Part shown: in pieces, positions 40,236-49,112 of the stretch
Layout: each line of letters starts with the position of its first letter
How positions within the stretch are numbered: position 1 is the stretch's first letter
NCBI RefSeq assembly: GCF_030077735.1
Contig: NZ_JASJEU010000005.1
Location: 78,830 to 142,829, forward strand
Direction: 5' to 3'
Source: Gordonibacter faecis
Lineage (GTDB): Bacteria; Actinomycetota; Coriobacteriia; Coriobacteriales; Eggerthellaceae
DNA: 64,000 nucleotides
The notes under the pieces: model-generated
The model's database searches: none
Seen by the model: the letters and a program-made list of their open reading frames with translations, nothing else
Told to the model about the DNA's origin: nothing
Translations under genes and position numbers: made by a program

Positions 40236-40298
40236 TTCTACCTCTCAGTGAGCTGGAGCATAAGACAAATCCTTATGCCCGAGCCAACAATGCTGAGA

Positions 40299-40330
40299 AG
40301 GGTTTGGCGGCCTCCCGGCCGCCAAACCCT
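40299..40330 (-). promoter_or_regulatory. Perfect 14-bp hairpin after the binding-protein gene
   Basis: AGGGTTTGGCGGCC (40299-40312) and GGCCGCCAAACCCT (40317-40330) form a very stable stem touching the stop codon. Such hairpins behind binding-protein genes often protect that part of the mRNA, giving more binding protein than permease. Confidence 0.6.
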
Positions 40331-41175
40331 TACAGAACCCAGTTGTCGTAGGTGATTCCCTGCTCGTTGTACTTCTCGCAGAGTTGCTTCACGGTGCCAT
40401 CTTCGTCGAGTGCCTTGAGGGCGTCGGTCACCTGTTTTGCCAGGTCGGTGTCACCCTTCTTGAAGCCGACAGCGTAGTTCTCGGGAGCGAGCACACCAAG
40501 CTTCACATAGGCATCCGGCTTGGCTGCCATCTGATAAGCCGCGATGGACAGGTCGCAGGCAACGGCGTCTACGATGCCGCTCTCAAGCTGCATGAAGGCG
40601 TTGTTGTAGTCACCGATGGTCTGCAACTCCTTGAACGTGGCGGCAAGTTCAGCCTGACCACCCTCTTCGCTGCTTTCCAACACATGAAGCGCCGCCGAGT
40701 CCACCTGCGTCAAAACAATCTTGCCGCTTAAGTCTTCAAGCGCACTCATGCCGGCATCTTTCTTCACAATGACAACCTGCTCGTTGTACATATACGGATC
40801 GGAGAACGTGTAGTCGTCCTCGCGGTTTTCCATGGTGAAGCCGTTCCAAATGCAGTTGATTGAACCGCTGGCGATAAGCGCGTCCTTCGCATCCCAGTCG
40901 ATGGGTTCGAGCTTTAGCCCCCAGCCGTTCTTTTCGCACACGGCCTTGGCAAGTTCCAGGTCAAAGCCCGTGAATTCGCCGTCGTCACCCACGTAGCCGT
41001 AGGGTGGATAGCCCTGGTCAAAGCCTACTGTCAGCGTGAACGCATCCGCAGCGCCACCGTTGTCTGAGTTCGCGGGCTTTTCTGCGTCGCCACCACCGGA
41101 GCAGCCGGCCAGCAGCGCCGCCGACAGCGCGAGCGTTGCCGCCGCTGCGACAAACGCTTTGAGGTTCTTCTTCAT
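40330..41175 (-). CDS. Polar amino acid ABC transporter, substrate-binding lipoprotein
   Basis: 281 residues from the ATG at 41175 (GGGAGG seven bases upstream). A lipoprotein signal peptide ends at the lipobox LLAGC, so the mature protein starts at the cysteine and is held on the outer face of the membrane. The family-3 binding fold shows in FTLTVGFDQGYPPYGYVGDD, FTGFDLELAKAVCEKNGWGL and WNGFTMENRED. First gene of the minus-strand operon with permease and ATPase. The ligand is a polar amino acid or similar compound; not resolved. Confidence 0.93.
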   Translation of the reverse strand: MKKNLKAFVAAAATLALSAALLAGCSGGGDAEKPANSDNGGAADAFTLTVGFDQGYPPYGYVGDDGEFTGFDLELAKAVCEKNGWGLKLEPIDWDAKDALIASGSINCIWNGFTMENREDDYTFSDPYMYNEQVVIVKKDAGMSALEDLSGKIVLTQVDSAALHVLESSEEGGQAELAATFKELQTIGDYNNAFMQLESGIVDAVACDLSIAAYQMAAKPDAYVKLGVLAPENYAVGFKKGDTDLAKQVTDALKALDEDGTVKQLCEKYNEQGITYDNWVL

Positions 41176-41517
41176 CAATCGTCCTCCCATTGCCTCCGCG
41201 GCTCGACGCCCAGCCCCTGATGATGCGCCCCTCAGCCGCTCTTTCACTTTACTGCGCTAAAGCGCGATCGCCAGTATAGCACACCGAACGCGACACCGCC
41301 TACTACCGCGCACAACGACCGGAGGCGGCGCGCAGCCAAACGGCACCTTCACCCCACAAGCGTCAAACCTCGTCAGCCCCCAGCCACCGACCACCCCACT
41401 CCCCCACCACAAGCCCGAGAGAATGCCGTTACTACGACAACACTAAACCCGCCAAAAAGAAAACCGGGCCGTTTTATGGCCCGGTTTTGGCGTGCTTGAT
41501 TGCTTTGTTGCTGCGGG
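41176..41517. other. Gap between ABC operon and HyuA operon
   Basis: About 340 bases. It holds the promoter side of the ABC operon (no clear boxes seen) and, at its right end, the terminator of the HyuA operon. No gene is supported. Confidence 0.4.
41460..41488 (-). terminator. Terminator of the HyuA operon
   Basis: AAAACCGGGCC (41460-41470) pairs with GGCCCGGTTTT (41478-41488). On the minus strand the stem is followed by TTTTCTTTTTGG, a good intrinsic terminator. Confidence 0.85.
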
Positions 41518-43074
41518 TTATCCCAGGTCGCCGGAGGCTTTTACTTTTACTCGGTTGGTGTGGCCGGGGTAGTAGGCCAGCGGCACGTCCTCGGCGTCGA
41601 TGATTTCTACCGTTTCGCGGATGGCGCCTGCTTCTACGGCGGCTTCGATGGCGGCGGCGCGGGCGGCGGCCAGGGCCTCGTCGCGAGGGGTTACGTCATA
41701 ATCCACCAGAGCCTCGTATACGCCGCTCACCTTGGAAATAGCGGAACCGATGGCGTTTGCGCAGCCGGCGTGCTCAGGCTTGTCGACGCTGGCCGTGCCG
41801 GCCAGATCCTGCGGCAGCACAATGGCGCCGCCGCCCACCAGCACCACGTCGATGGGGTCGCTCGACACCTTCATCACATCGATGGCATCCTCCACCAGCG
41901 TGCGGATGGCAGCCATCGCGCCCTCGGCCACCTCCTGCGGGATATCGGCCACAAGCGACGCATCCCCCACCTCAGCCATGCCCAGGCGCACGGCCACGTC
42001 AGTGGCGGTCATCGTGTCACCGCCAAACACGAGCGCGCGCTCGGTGATGGCATAGCCCACCGAATCCGGGCCCACGGTCACCGCGCCCGAGCCGTCCTCG
42101 GCCACGCGCACAATAGAGCCGCCACCGAGGCCAATGCTCACCACGTCGGGCATGCGGAAGTTCGTGCGCACGCCGCCGATGGTCACCGCCACGCCGCTCT
42201 CGCGCGGGAAGCCGTGCGCAAGTACACCCAGGTCAGTGGTGGTGCCACCCACGTCAATCACGATGGCGTCGTCGCGCCGCGATAGGTAGCTCGCGCCGCG
42301 AATGGAGTTCGTCGGCCCGCACGCAATGGTCAGAATGGGATAGCGCCGCGCGTGCTCCATGGTCATGAGCGTGCCGTCGTTCTGTGACAGGTACACCTCC
42401 GCGTTCGTCACGCCCTTGTCGGCGAGGCTGGCCGCAAAGCCCTCGGTAAACTTGCGCGCCACATCGTAGAGCGCCGCGTTCAAGATGGTGGCGTTCTCGC
42501 GCTCTATCAGGCCCATCGAGCCAATTTCGCTCGAAATGGACACGTGCACACCCTCGCCCAGCACCTCGCGCGCAATCTCAGCCGCGCGCACCTCGTCGTC
42601 AGCACGCACCGTGGAGAACACGCACGAGATAGCCACGGCCTCCACGCGCCCGCGCACGCCCTCGAAGAACGCGCGGCACCCGGCTTCGTCAAATTCCGCC
42701 AGGCGCTTGCCGTCATACTCGAAGCCGCCCTCAATAATGCGGGAGTCCACGCATACCGCCGCGATGTCGTCTGCCCAGTCCACCATGGGCGGGATGCCCA
42801 CCGTTGCCGGCGCGCCAATGCGCAGCACGGCGATGGGTGCCAAGCCCTTGCGCTCCACGATGGCGTTCGTGCACTGCGTGGTGCCAAGCATGGCCTGCCC
42901 AATGAGCGCGCGGTCGATGCCGCTGGCGTCCAAGACGGCGTCAACCGCGCCCATGATGCCGGTATAAATATCGTCTGACGTGGGGTTCTTCACCGCAGCC
43001 ACCACGTTTAAGTTTTCGTCAATCAGCACGGCGTCCGTGTTCGTGCCGCCCACGTCAATGCCCAGTTTATACAT
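41518..43074 (-). CDS. Hydantoinase/oxoprolinase family protein, HyuA-like
   Basis: 518 residues, the ATP-using ASKHA-fold half of the family: the start YKLGIDVGGTNTDAVLIDE binds phosphate, DVGGTTTDLGVLAHGFP is the second phosphate motif, and a glycine-rich GLGGGSIVRV follows. Relatives open cyclic amides such as 5-oxoproline or N-methylhydantoin with ATP, using a second HyuB subunit, absent here. It pairs with a DUF917 gene three bases upstream and an NCS1 permease. The substrate is unknown. Confidence 0.88.
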   Translation of the reverse strand: MYKLGIDVGGTNTDAVLIDENLNVVAAVKNPTSDDIYTGIMGAVDAVLDASGIDRALIGQAMLGTTQCTNAIVERKGLAPIAVLRIGAPATVGIPPMVDWADDIAAVCVDSRIIEGGFEYDGKRLAEFDEAGCRAFFEGVRGRVEAVAISCVFSTVRADDEVRAAEIAREVLGEGVHVSISSEIGSMGLIERENATILNAALYDVARKFTEGFAASLADKGVTNAEVYLSQNDGTLMTMEHARRYPILTIACGPTNSIRGASYLSRRDDAIVIDVGGTTTDLGVLAHGFPRESGVAVTIGGVRTNFRMPDVVSIGLGGGSIVRVAEDGSGAVTVGPDSVGYAITERALVFGGDTMTATDVAVRLGMAEVGDASLVADIPQEVAEGAMAAIRTLVEDAIDVMKVSSDPIDVVLVGGGAIVLPQDLAGTASVDKPEHAGCANAIGSAISKVSGVYEALVDYDVTPRDEALAAARAAAIEAAVEAGAIRETVEIIDAEDVPLAYYPGHTNRVKVKASGDLG

Positions 43075-43077
43075 GGT

Positions 43078-44181
43078 TTAAGCCCCCTTCCGCACGCAGC
43101 GCTCTTCCACGGGAATGTAGTCGGTGTCAATGCCGAAGTAACGCGGCCCCACCAGCTCCAGGCCCTTTTCGCAGCGCCACATGTCGAAGCACTCCAGGCC
43201 CACCACCAGCACGCGCTTGCCGTACTTGAGCGCGTCAGTGGGCACGGGAATGAACGTGTCGGGGTCCACCAGGCAAATGAGGTCAGGCACCGTAGCCACA
43301 ATCTCGCCGTCCACCGTGCACGCCAGGTTCTCGTTCTGGAATTCCACGCTGGCCTGGCTGCCGCGGTTCTCGGCGATGCCTTCCAGCACCACCTTGCCGA
43401 AGTTGAACGCCCCGCGCGTCTCGCGCAGCACGTCCACAATCTTGCCCTTGAACAGCTTGTACCCGCCTGTGAACTTCAGGAAGAACTCTTCGGGCGTGAG
43501 GCCTGCCGCCGCGGCCTCATCCTTCGCCAGGCGAATGGCGCGGCCCAGCTCCTCCGAGCGCGTCACAATGCCATGCACGCCGTAGTTTTTGCAGGTGTCG
43601 GCATCCATGCAGAACAGCGCAATGGTCAGCGTGCCGCCCATGGTCATAGTGGCGGCGCGCGCAATATCCTCGGTCCACTTGTTCGTGATGGTGTCCAGGA
43701 TGCCCGAGTTGCCCTTCTCGTCGATAAACGCCATGGGGGTGGCAGATGCGCCCCCAATGGTGAACGTGACCATCTGCAGCTCAGGGAACGCGCGACCCAT
43801 GCCGTCGGCGTCCACCATGGGAATGCCCAGGCGCGCGGCCGCCGCAATAGGCAGCATGGAGTTCACGCCGCCGGCCTCCATGGGCATGGTGGCGTACACA
43901 GGCTTGCCGTAGTAGCGCGACACCATGTCGAAGAGCTTCGCGAATTCGTTCGCACCCACGCCCTTTTCGGCCAAAATGGTGGGCGCGCCCATGGACGCAG
44001 CTGGCATGATGAATGCGCCGTCAGGCACCTCATCAGCGCTGATGAGGTCCACTTCGCCGCATTCTTTCACCGCACCGATGGCCGTAAGTTTACCAATATA
44101 GGGGTCGCCGCCCCCGCCCGCACCAAGAAGCGCCGCGCCGAGCGCGATGTCCTCAATTTCCTGGATGCCGATTTTTCGCAT
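43078..44181 (-). CDS. DUF917-family protein
   Basis: 367 residues from the ATG at 44181, which has GGAAGG six bases upstream (an ATG at 44187 touches that site). The family start RKIGIQEIEDIALGAALLGAGGGGDPYIG, with a glycine-rich turn, and PMVDADGMGRAFPELQM are clear. DUF917 proteins are nearly always beside HyuA-type genes and are thought to be partners in the same reaction. No function is known to me. Confidence 0.88.
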   Translation of the reverse strand: MRKIGIQEIEDIALGAALLGAGGGGDPYIGKLTAIGAVKECGEVDLISADEVPDGAFIMPAASMGAPTILAEKGVGANEFAKLFDMVSRYYGKPVYATMPMEAGGVNSMLPIAAAARLGIPMVDADGMGRAFPELQMVTFTIGGASATPMAFIDEKGNSGILDTITNKWTEDIARAATMTMGGTLTIALFCMDADTCKNYGVHGIVTRSEELGRAIRLAKDEAAAAGLTPEEFFLKFTGGYKLFKGKIVDVLRETRGAFNFGKVVLEGIAENRGSQASVEFQNENLACTVDGEIVATVPDLICLVDPDTFIPVPTDALKYGKRVLVVGLECFDMWRCEKGLELVGPRYFGIDTDYIPVEERCVRKGA

Positions 44182-44241
44182 AGTCATCCTTCCCCGAATG
44201 CCGAAAGCCGCGCCGCGCGCGACCTCCCTAGTATAGTGCCC

Positions 44242-45657
44242 CTACTGGGCTAACGCCGAAGGTTCACCCTCGGTCTCATCAAAAGGCACAGAAGTTTCGC
44301 GAGGACGCGCCCACGCCACGGGGCCGCTGAAGCGCTCGCCGCCCGCCAGGCGATACGCCACCACATAGGCCACCATAGCCACCACAATGCCATTCACCGG
44401 CCCAATGAAGAACGGCACATCAAGCAGTTCCAGGCCCGGGATCAGCGCGAACGTTCCGCCCGTCACGAGCGCTACCGCAATGCCGCACACAAGCCCCACC
44501 ACACCCGCAACCGAGAAACCCTCAACCGTGCGCAGGTTCGCCAGGCGGCCCTTCCGCACCACCCAGTAGTCGGCCACCATAACGCCGGCCAGCGCCGGGC
44601 CGCACGCGGAAAGCACGGTGAGGAACGCTTCGAACTGCCCGAGAATACCGCCTACCGCAAGCAGGATACCCGCGATGCCAGACACGGCCGTGGTCCACTT
44701 GGAGCCGCCTTCGTCACGCCCGAGCATCACGGCGAAGCCGAGGCCGGCCGAATACACGTTGCTCGCGTTCACCGTCCAGGCCGACAACACGAGCGCGATC
44801 AGGCCCACTGCCGGAAGGCCAATGGAGTTCATGATAATGGCGATGTCGCCCTCGCCGGTAACGATGGCCAGCGCCGCGCCCGCCATGAGCGCCACGAGCG
44901 CGGCCGGGATTACGCCCGCCACGCAGGAAAGCACCGCGTCCTTGCGCGTGCGTGCGAAGCGGGCGAAGTCGCCGGCCGTCGCGCCCGCGAACGCGAACAG
45001 GCCCACGGCCATGTTCACGCCAGCGATGAACCCGATGGCGTCGCCCGGCAGTGGCACGTAGCCCAACAGCCCCTCAAGGCTGCCCGTGCGCGCCACCGAC
45101 GCGCCCACACCGTAGAGGCAGATGAGCACCAGCAGCGGCGCGGCAATTGAGCTCACCCACTTCAGGCCGTCGAAGCCCACAAGCGCCGTGGCCAACATGA
45201 GCGCCCCAAGCGCCACCGAGCACGCCCACACGGGCGCGGCCAGCCCAAATACGTCGGCCAGCATGAGCGAGAGCGACGCGCCGCACACGGCTGTTTGCAC
45301 GCCGAACCACCCAATGGTTACCACGCCCACTATCAGCGATACCAGATAGCGCGCACCCGTGCGCCCAAGCGCCGGTGCTGCGAGCGAAGCCGTGGGAAGT
45401 CCCAGGTCGGACGCCTGCATGGACACGAAACACATGTAGGCCACAATGAACCCAAAGCCCATAAGCGTTGCGAGCGCCGCGCCCGACAACGCAAGGCCCG
45501 TACCCAGCGCCGCACCCACCATGAGCGTCGGCGCGCTGAACATGCCGCCTGCGCGGATGAACGCGATATCCGCCCACCCCTTGCGCTCGGCCTCGTTGAT
45601 GTGAAGTCCCTCGTCAACCGCCGTCGTGCCGTTCGCTGTGGATTCGCCTGACGCCAT
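44242..45657 (-). CDS. NCS1-family permease (cytosine/purine permease-like)
   Basis: 471 residues from the ATG at 45657; the ribosome site (GAGG) is weak and the frame is open 20 codons further up. About 12 membrane helices. The N-terminal helix IRAGGMFSAPTLMVGAALGTGLAL and the VADYWVVRKGRL segment are as in CodB-like NCS1 carriers of nucleobases and hydantoins. As first gene of the operon with HyuA and DUF917 genes it probably imports the cyclic substrate. Acidic C-terminal tail. Confidence 0.88.
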   Translation of the reverse strand: MASGESTANGTTAVDEGLHINEAERKGWADIAFIRAGGMFSAPTLMVGAALGTGLALSGAALATLMGFGFIVAYMCFVSMQASDLGLPTASLAAPALGRTGARYLVSLIVGVVTIGWFGVQTAVCGASLSLMLADVFGLAAPVWACSVALGALMLATALVGFDGLKWVSSIAAPLLVLICLYGVGASVARTGSLEGLLGYVPLPGDAIGFIAGVNMAVGLFAFAGATAGDFARFARTRKDAVLSCVAGVIPAALVALMAGAALAIVTGEGDIAIIMNSIGLPAVGLIALVLSAWTVNASNVYSAGLGFAVMLGRDEGGSKWTTAVSGIAGILLAVGGILGQFEAFLTVLSACGPALAGVMVADYWVVRKGRLANLRTVEGFSVAGVVGLVCGIAVALVTGGTFALIPGLELLDVPFFIGPVNGIVVAMVAYVVAYRLAGGERFSGPVAWARPRETSVPFDETEGEPSALAQ

Positions 45658-45815
45658 AGATGCCTCGTCCCCCGCCCTTCGTTTGCCGTGATTTTCCGGC
45701 TGGAAAGTGTAGCACAATGGACACGATGCCGGGAAACGATCAGGGGGCGGAAGGGGGCACAGGGCGAGAGGCGCGAACGAGCGCGGGCAAACGCAGGGCT
45801 TGCTCCGCGCCGCAG

Positions 45816-47174
45816 TTACTTCCGCTTACCGCTCATGGTCTGCTCGATGATGTTATCCATCACATCGGGAGTAAGCATGCCCGCCGCGTAGCCGAACACG
45901 TTCCCGTCCTTGTCAATCATGAACGTGGTGGGGAACGACATCACGCCATACGCGCCGAACACTTCTCCCGTTTCGTCCATGAGCACGGGATACGTCATGT
46001 TCTGCTCCTTGATGAACGCCTTCACTTCCTCGACGGACACGTCGGAGTTTGTAGGATGATCGGCCGTTTTGGGGTTCGCCACAGCCAGCACCACCAGGTC
46101 ATCCGCATTCTCGCCGCGGTCGCGGTACAGCTTCTCGATGTCGGGAATTTCGCGCTTGCACGGCCCGCACCAGGTGGCGAAGAAGTTGAGGAATATCGTT
46201 TTGCCGCGGTAGTCCGAAAGCCGGTGTTCCACGCCGTTTTGATCGAGTAGCACCTTATCAGCAAGCGGAGCGATCCGTGTTGTAGGCACCTCATCCGAGG
46301 AAGCGCCTTCCTTTTTGTCGGTGGAGTTGGACGCGCCTTCATCACCCGCAACTTTGCCCTCGCTATCCTTGGGCGTGGTCTTCGCGTCCTTCGCGTTTGC
46401 CGCATCGCCGTCAACCGTCTGCTCCTGTGCAGCCGGCGCGCCGCCAAACGACGACAAATAGCTGGTCACGCCATTCATCCACCCGGTCACCGTCATAATG
46501 CCCATCACAATGAGCAGCGCGCCGCCCACTTTCACCGTATATTTCACCACGTTGCCGTGTGTGCGGAAGAAGCGCAGCACCTCGCCAGTGAACAGGCCCA
46601 CCGCCAGAAACGGCAGGATGAAGCCAATCGTGTAAACGCCCACCAGGAAAAAGCCCGTCGCGGCCGATGCGCTCGACGAAGCCATCAGCAGTACGCTGGC
46701 CAGCACCGGACCCACGCACGGCGTCCACGCGAAGCTAAACGTGAAGCCCAGTACGAGCGCCACGAGCGGGTTCATGGCGAAACGCCCCAGGTTAAACGGC
46801 AGACGCCGCTCTTTTTCGATGGCGCGCGTTTTGCCGAACGCACCCAGCATGTACAGACCGAACACCACCATAATGATGCCCGCAATGACGGAGAACAGCC
46901 GCTGATTACCCGTGAAGAATTGCCCGAGCGCCGTAAACCCAATGCCTAACAAGAAGAACGCGAAGCTGACGCCAATCACAAAAAATAGCGTGTTTATCAG
47001 CACCTTCTTGCGCGGGTACTCAATGGTGCCGTCGTCGTTTCGCTTCGCTGCGCCGCCGGCCAGATAGCCCACGTACAGCGGAATGAGCGGCAGTACGCAG
47101 GGCGAGAAGAAACTCAAAAGCCCCTGGATGAACACGGTAAAGGCAGGAATGCTGGTTTCAAGCGAGAAACCCAT
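45816..47174 (-). CDS. CcdA-thioredoxin (TlpA-like) fusion protein
   Basis: 452 residues. Residues about 1-250 are a six-helix CcdA/DsbD-type electron carrier with the paired cysteines in FFSPCVLPLIPLY and AWTPCVGPVL. A charged linker (about 255-300) leads to an extracellular TlpA-like thioredoxin domain with CGPCKREIPDIEKL. It moves reducing power from cytoplasmic thioredoxin to the outside, for cytochrome c assembly or exported thiol proteins. The fusion puts both partners in one chain. AAGGAG precedes the ATG. Confidence 0.93.
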   Translation of the reverse strand: MGFSLETSIPAFTVFIQGLLSFFSPCVLPLIPLYVGYLAGGAAKRNDDGTIEYPRKKVLINTLFFVIGVSFAFFLLGIGFTALGQFFTGNQRLFSVIAGIIMVVFGLYMLGAFGKTRAIEKERRLPFNLGRFAMNPLVALVLGFTFSFAWTPCVGPVLASVLLMASSSASAATGFFLVGVYTIGFILPFLAVGLFTGEVLRFFRTHGNVVKYTVKVGGALLIVMGIMTVTGWMNGVTSYLSSFGGAPAAQEQTVDGDAANAKDAKTTPKDSEGKVAGDEGASNSTDKKEGASSDEVPTTRIAPLADKVLLDQNGVEHRLSDYRGKTIFLNFFATWCGPCKREIPDIEKLYRDRGENADDLVVLAVANPKTADHPTNSDVSVEEVKAFIKEQNMTYPVLMDETGEVFGAYGVMSFPTTFMIDKDGNVFGYAAGMLTPDVMDNIIEQTMSGKRK

Positions 47175-47301
47175 GGCGTGACTCCTTACGGTCGTCGTGG
47201 GCGCAGTGCGCCCGGGCGCGGGAGAGAACAGTCAGGGCAAAAGGGGCGAAATAGGCTGATGGGCGGCCGTTCGACAGCTGCGGAGGAACTCGTCGTGTGC
47301 G

Positions 47302-47769
47302 CTATGCCGCGGGTTGTGACCCAGCGGCGGGCAGAACCGCCGTGCCCTCAGCCGTCTGCGCACCAAAGATGCGCCGATCGATGGAGGCAATGGTCACCTG
47401 TTTCAGGCGTTCGCGGCACTCGGCGTCCAAGTCGGCGAAGAGGTCGTCCATTATGCCTCCCATGCCGGACGCCACCAGACACTCTTTGTGAACGTCACCG
47501 CTGTGCCAACGCGCTTCGACAAAGCGCACGTCAAGCGCATCGGCCACGGAAGCGAGATCGATTGCAGCGGCATCGCCGACAAACCGGTAGCCACCCTCGT
47601 TGCCCTCGCGCGTCTCAACAAGACCCGCGCGCTTGAGCGGCGCCATCACTTTGCGTACGCGCGCCGCGTTCGTGCACACGTTCTCGGCCAACGCCTCGCT
47701 CGACACGACGGACTGCTTGTGATTCAAAAACACCAATGCGTGTACTGCCACAATAAAATCGCTGTTCAT
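47302..47769 (-). CDS. Rrf2-family transcriptional regulator
   Basis: 155 residues from the ATG at 47769. An Rrf2 winged helix: FIVAVHALVFLNHKQSVVSSEALAENV, CTNAARVRKVMAPLKRAGLV, then EGNEGGYRFVGD. Three cysteines lie at NVC, KECLV and AEC, not in the close spacing of IscR, so cluster binding is doubtful; it looks nearer YwnA-type proteins. A longer open frame upstream has no start signals. A TATACAGTATA dyad lies in its leader (47832-47842). It precedes the CcdA fusion gene by 127 bases. Confidence 0.88.
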   Translation of the reverse strand: MNSDFIVAVHALVFLNHKQSVVSSEALAENVCTNAARVRKVMAPLKRAGLVETREGNEGGYRFVGDAAAIDLASVADALDVRFVEARWHSGDVHKECLVASGMGGIMDDLFADLDAECRERLKQVTIASIDRRIFGAQTAEGTAVLPAAGSQPAA

Positions 47770-47831
47770 TGCCCTCGCCCGCTTCCGCAGAGAGCTGACG
47801 GATGTCAACTCTTTCAACTGTTCATTTTCTT

Positions 47832-47842
47832 TATACAGTATA
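47832..47842. promoter_or_regulatory. Palindrome upstream of the Rrf2 gene
   Basis: TATAC-A-GTATA, an 11-base dyad about 63 bases before the ATG. It may be the operator for autoregulation; TTGACA stands nearby on the minus strand (about 47810) but on the downstream side. Confidence 0.4.
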
Positions 47843-47961
47843 TCGCGCGCTTTGGGAACCCTTGTGCGGAAAATGGGGCAAAAACAGTCGCAAACTGCAC
47901 GGGGGGCGGCGGGCGGGCGCAAGGCACCCTGCCCTCGCAGACACGCCCATCCGCCGGTGCG

Positions 47962-49110
47962 CTAGCGCTTCAAGCTGGACAGGACACCCGGGCGCGCAGG
48001 CGGATTCGGCAGATGAATGAGACGCGGCTCGAAGTCGAACAGTTCATCGGTGGACACAACGCTGCTCACTTCGAGGCACTGCTTGAGGCACGCGTCGGCG
48101 CAGAGGTTGCACTGCACGCAGTCAGCCGCGGAGAATTCCAGGAAACTACCCTCGCCATCAGCGGGTTTGAGGTCGCTCTTCGCAAGGGCCCCCGTCGGGC
48201 AGAACACGGCGCACATGCCGCACGAACTGCACGCTTCTACGTCGATGTGCACGCTGCCGAACAGGCGCGTGTCGATCTCGGGCACCACCGAGGGCCCCAG
48301 CTGATCCATCGCGTCGAGCACGTGCATGCGTCGCGTGGGGTTGAACTGCGGCAATGTGCCCGCGTCAGACATGCGCAGCCGCTCGCGCAGCGAGGGACCA
48401 GCCGCGTCGCCCTTCTTGATGAATGCCACTTCCACGGTCTTTTCGGCCGCGTCCTTCGCCACGTCCTTGGCCTGCGTGAAGAAGCCACGGCGCGACTCGC
48501 CCAGCAAGCTGCGCGTATCCTGCAACAGCAGCGCGTCGGGAAATGCTGACGCGCGGCGAATGCGCACGTCGGAGCCCTGAGCGGCCAGCAGGCTGTTCGC
48601 CGAGGCCACCGTGGTATCAATGCCGGGCACGTTCGCGCGGAACTTGCACGTGGCGCACGTGCCATCCACCAGCACGATATCGCTCACGCCGCGCGCGGCT
48701 AGGCCCAGCAGCACGCTTTCCTCCATGCGCGCCAGGCAGGGCACTTCGGCGTACTTGGTGGGGTCGCCCACCCGCTTCGATGCGATGCGCGCACAGGCAA
48801 ACGCAGCCGTGCCTTCGGTTGCCACCACGGCGTCAGCAACAGCGGATGCCAAATCCTCGTCGAGCGGCTGCAAAGGGATAAGCGCCTCAACAGGGCAAAC
48901 GGTCGTACAGGCACCGCACGCTACGCAGAGTTCGGAATCGAGCGCCAGCACGTTTTCGGCCGCACCCACCGCCCCGGTCGGACACGCGTCGGAGCACTTG
49001 GTGCACGACGAGTGGCGGTTGCGCACGGCCACGCAGCGGTCGGGCGCCAGAAACACCGCCTTGCTCTCAAGCGCCTGCGCCACTTCCACAATGTCGATAA
49101 GGTTCGGCAT
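47962..49110 (-). CDS. Polyferredoxin with MvhD-like central part
   Basis: 382 residues from the ATG at 49110; a much longer frame upstream is antisense noise of the neighbouring gene. N-terminal double [4Fe-4S] domain (CTKCSDACPTGAV, CVACGACTTVCPVEAL), a middle part with spaced cysteines (VPCLARMEESVLLG, DGTCATCKFR) like the delta subunit of hydrogenase/heterodisulfide reductase, and a C-terminal double cluster domain (CSSCGMCAVFCPTGAL, CVQCNLCADAC). It follows the MobB-MobA stop by two bases, so it may serve electron flow to a molybdoenzyme. Exact partner unknown. Confidence 0.85.
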   Translation of the reverse strand: MPNLIDIVEVAQALESKAVFLAPDRCVAVRNRHSSCTKCSDACPTGAVGAAENVLALDSELCVACGACTTVCPVEALIPLQPLDEDLASAVADAVVATEGTAAFACARIASKRVGDPTKYAEVPCLARMEESVLLGLAARGVSDIVLVDGTCATCKFRANVPGIDTTVASANSLLAAQGSDVRIRRASAFPDALLLQDTRSLLGESRRGFFTQAKDVAKDAAEKTVEVAFIKKGDAAGPSLRERLRMSDAGTLPQFNPTRRMHVLDAMDQLGPSVVPEIDTRLFGSVHIDVEACSSCGMCAVFCPTGALAKSDLKPADGEGSFLEFSAADCVQCNLCADACLKQCLEVSSVVSTDELFDFEPRLIHLPNPPARPGVLSSLKR

Positions 49111-49112
49111 GC

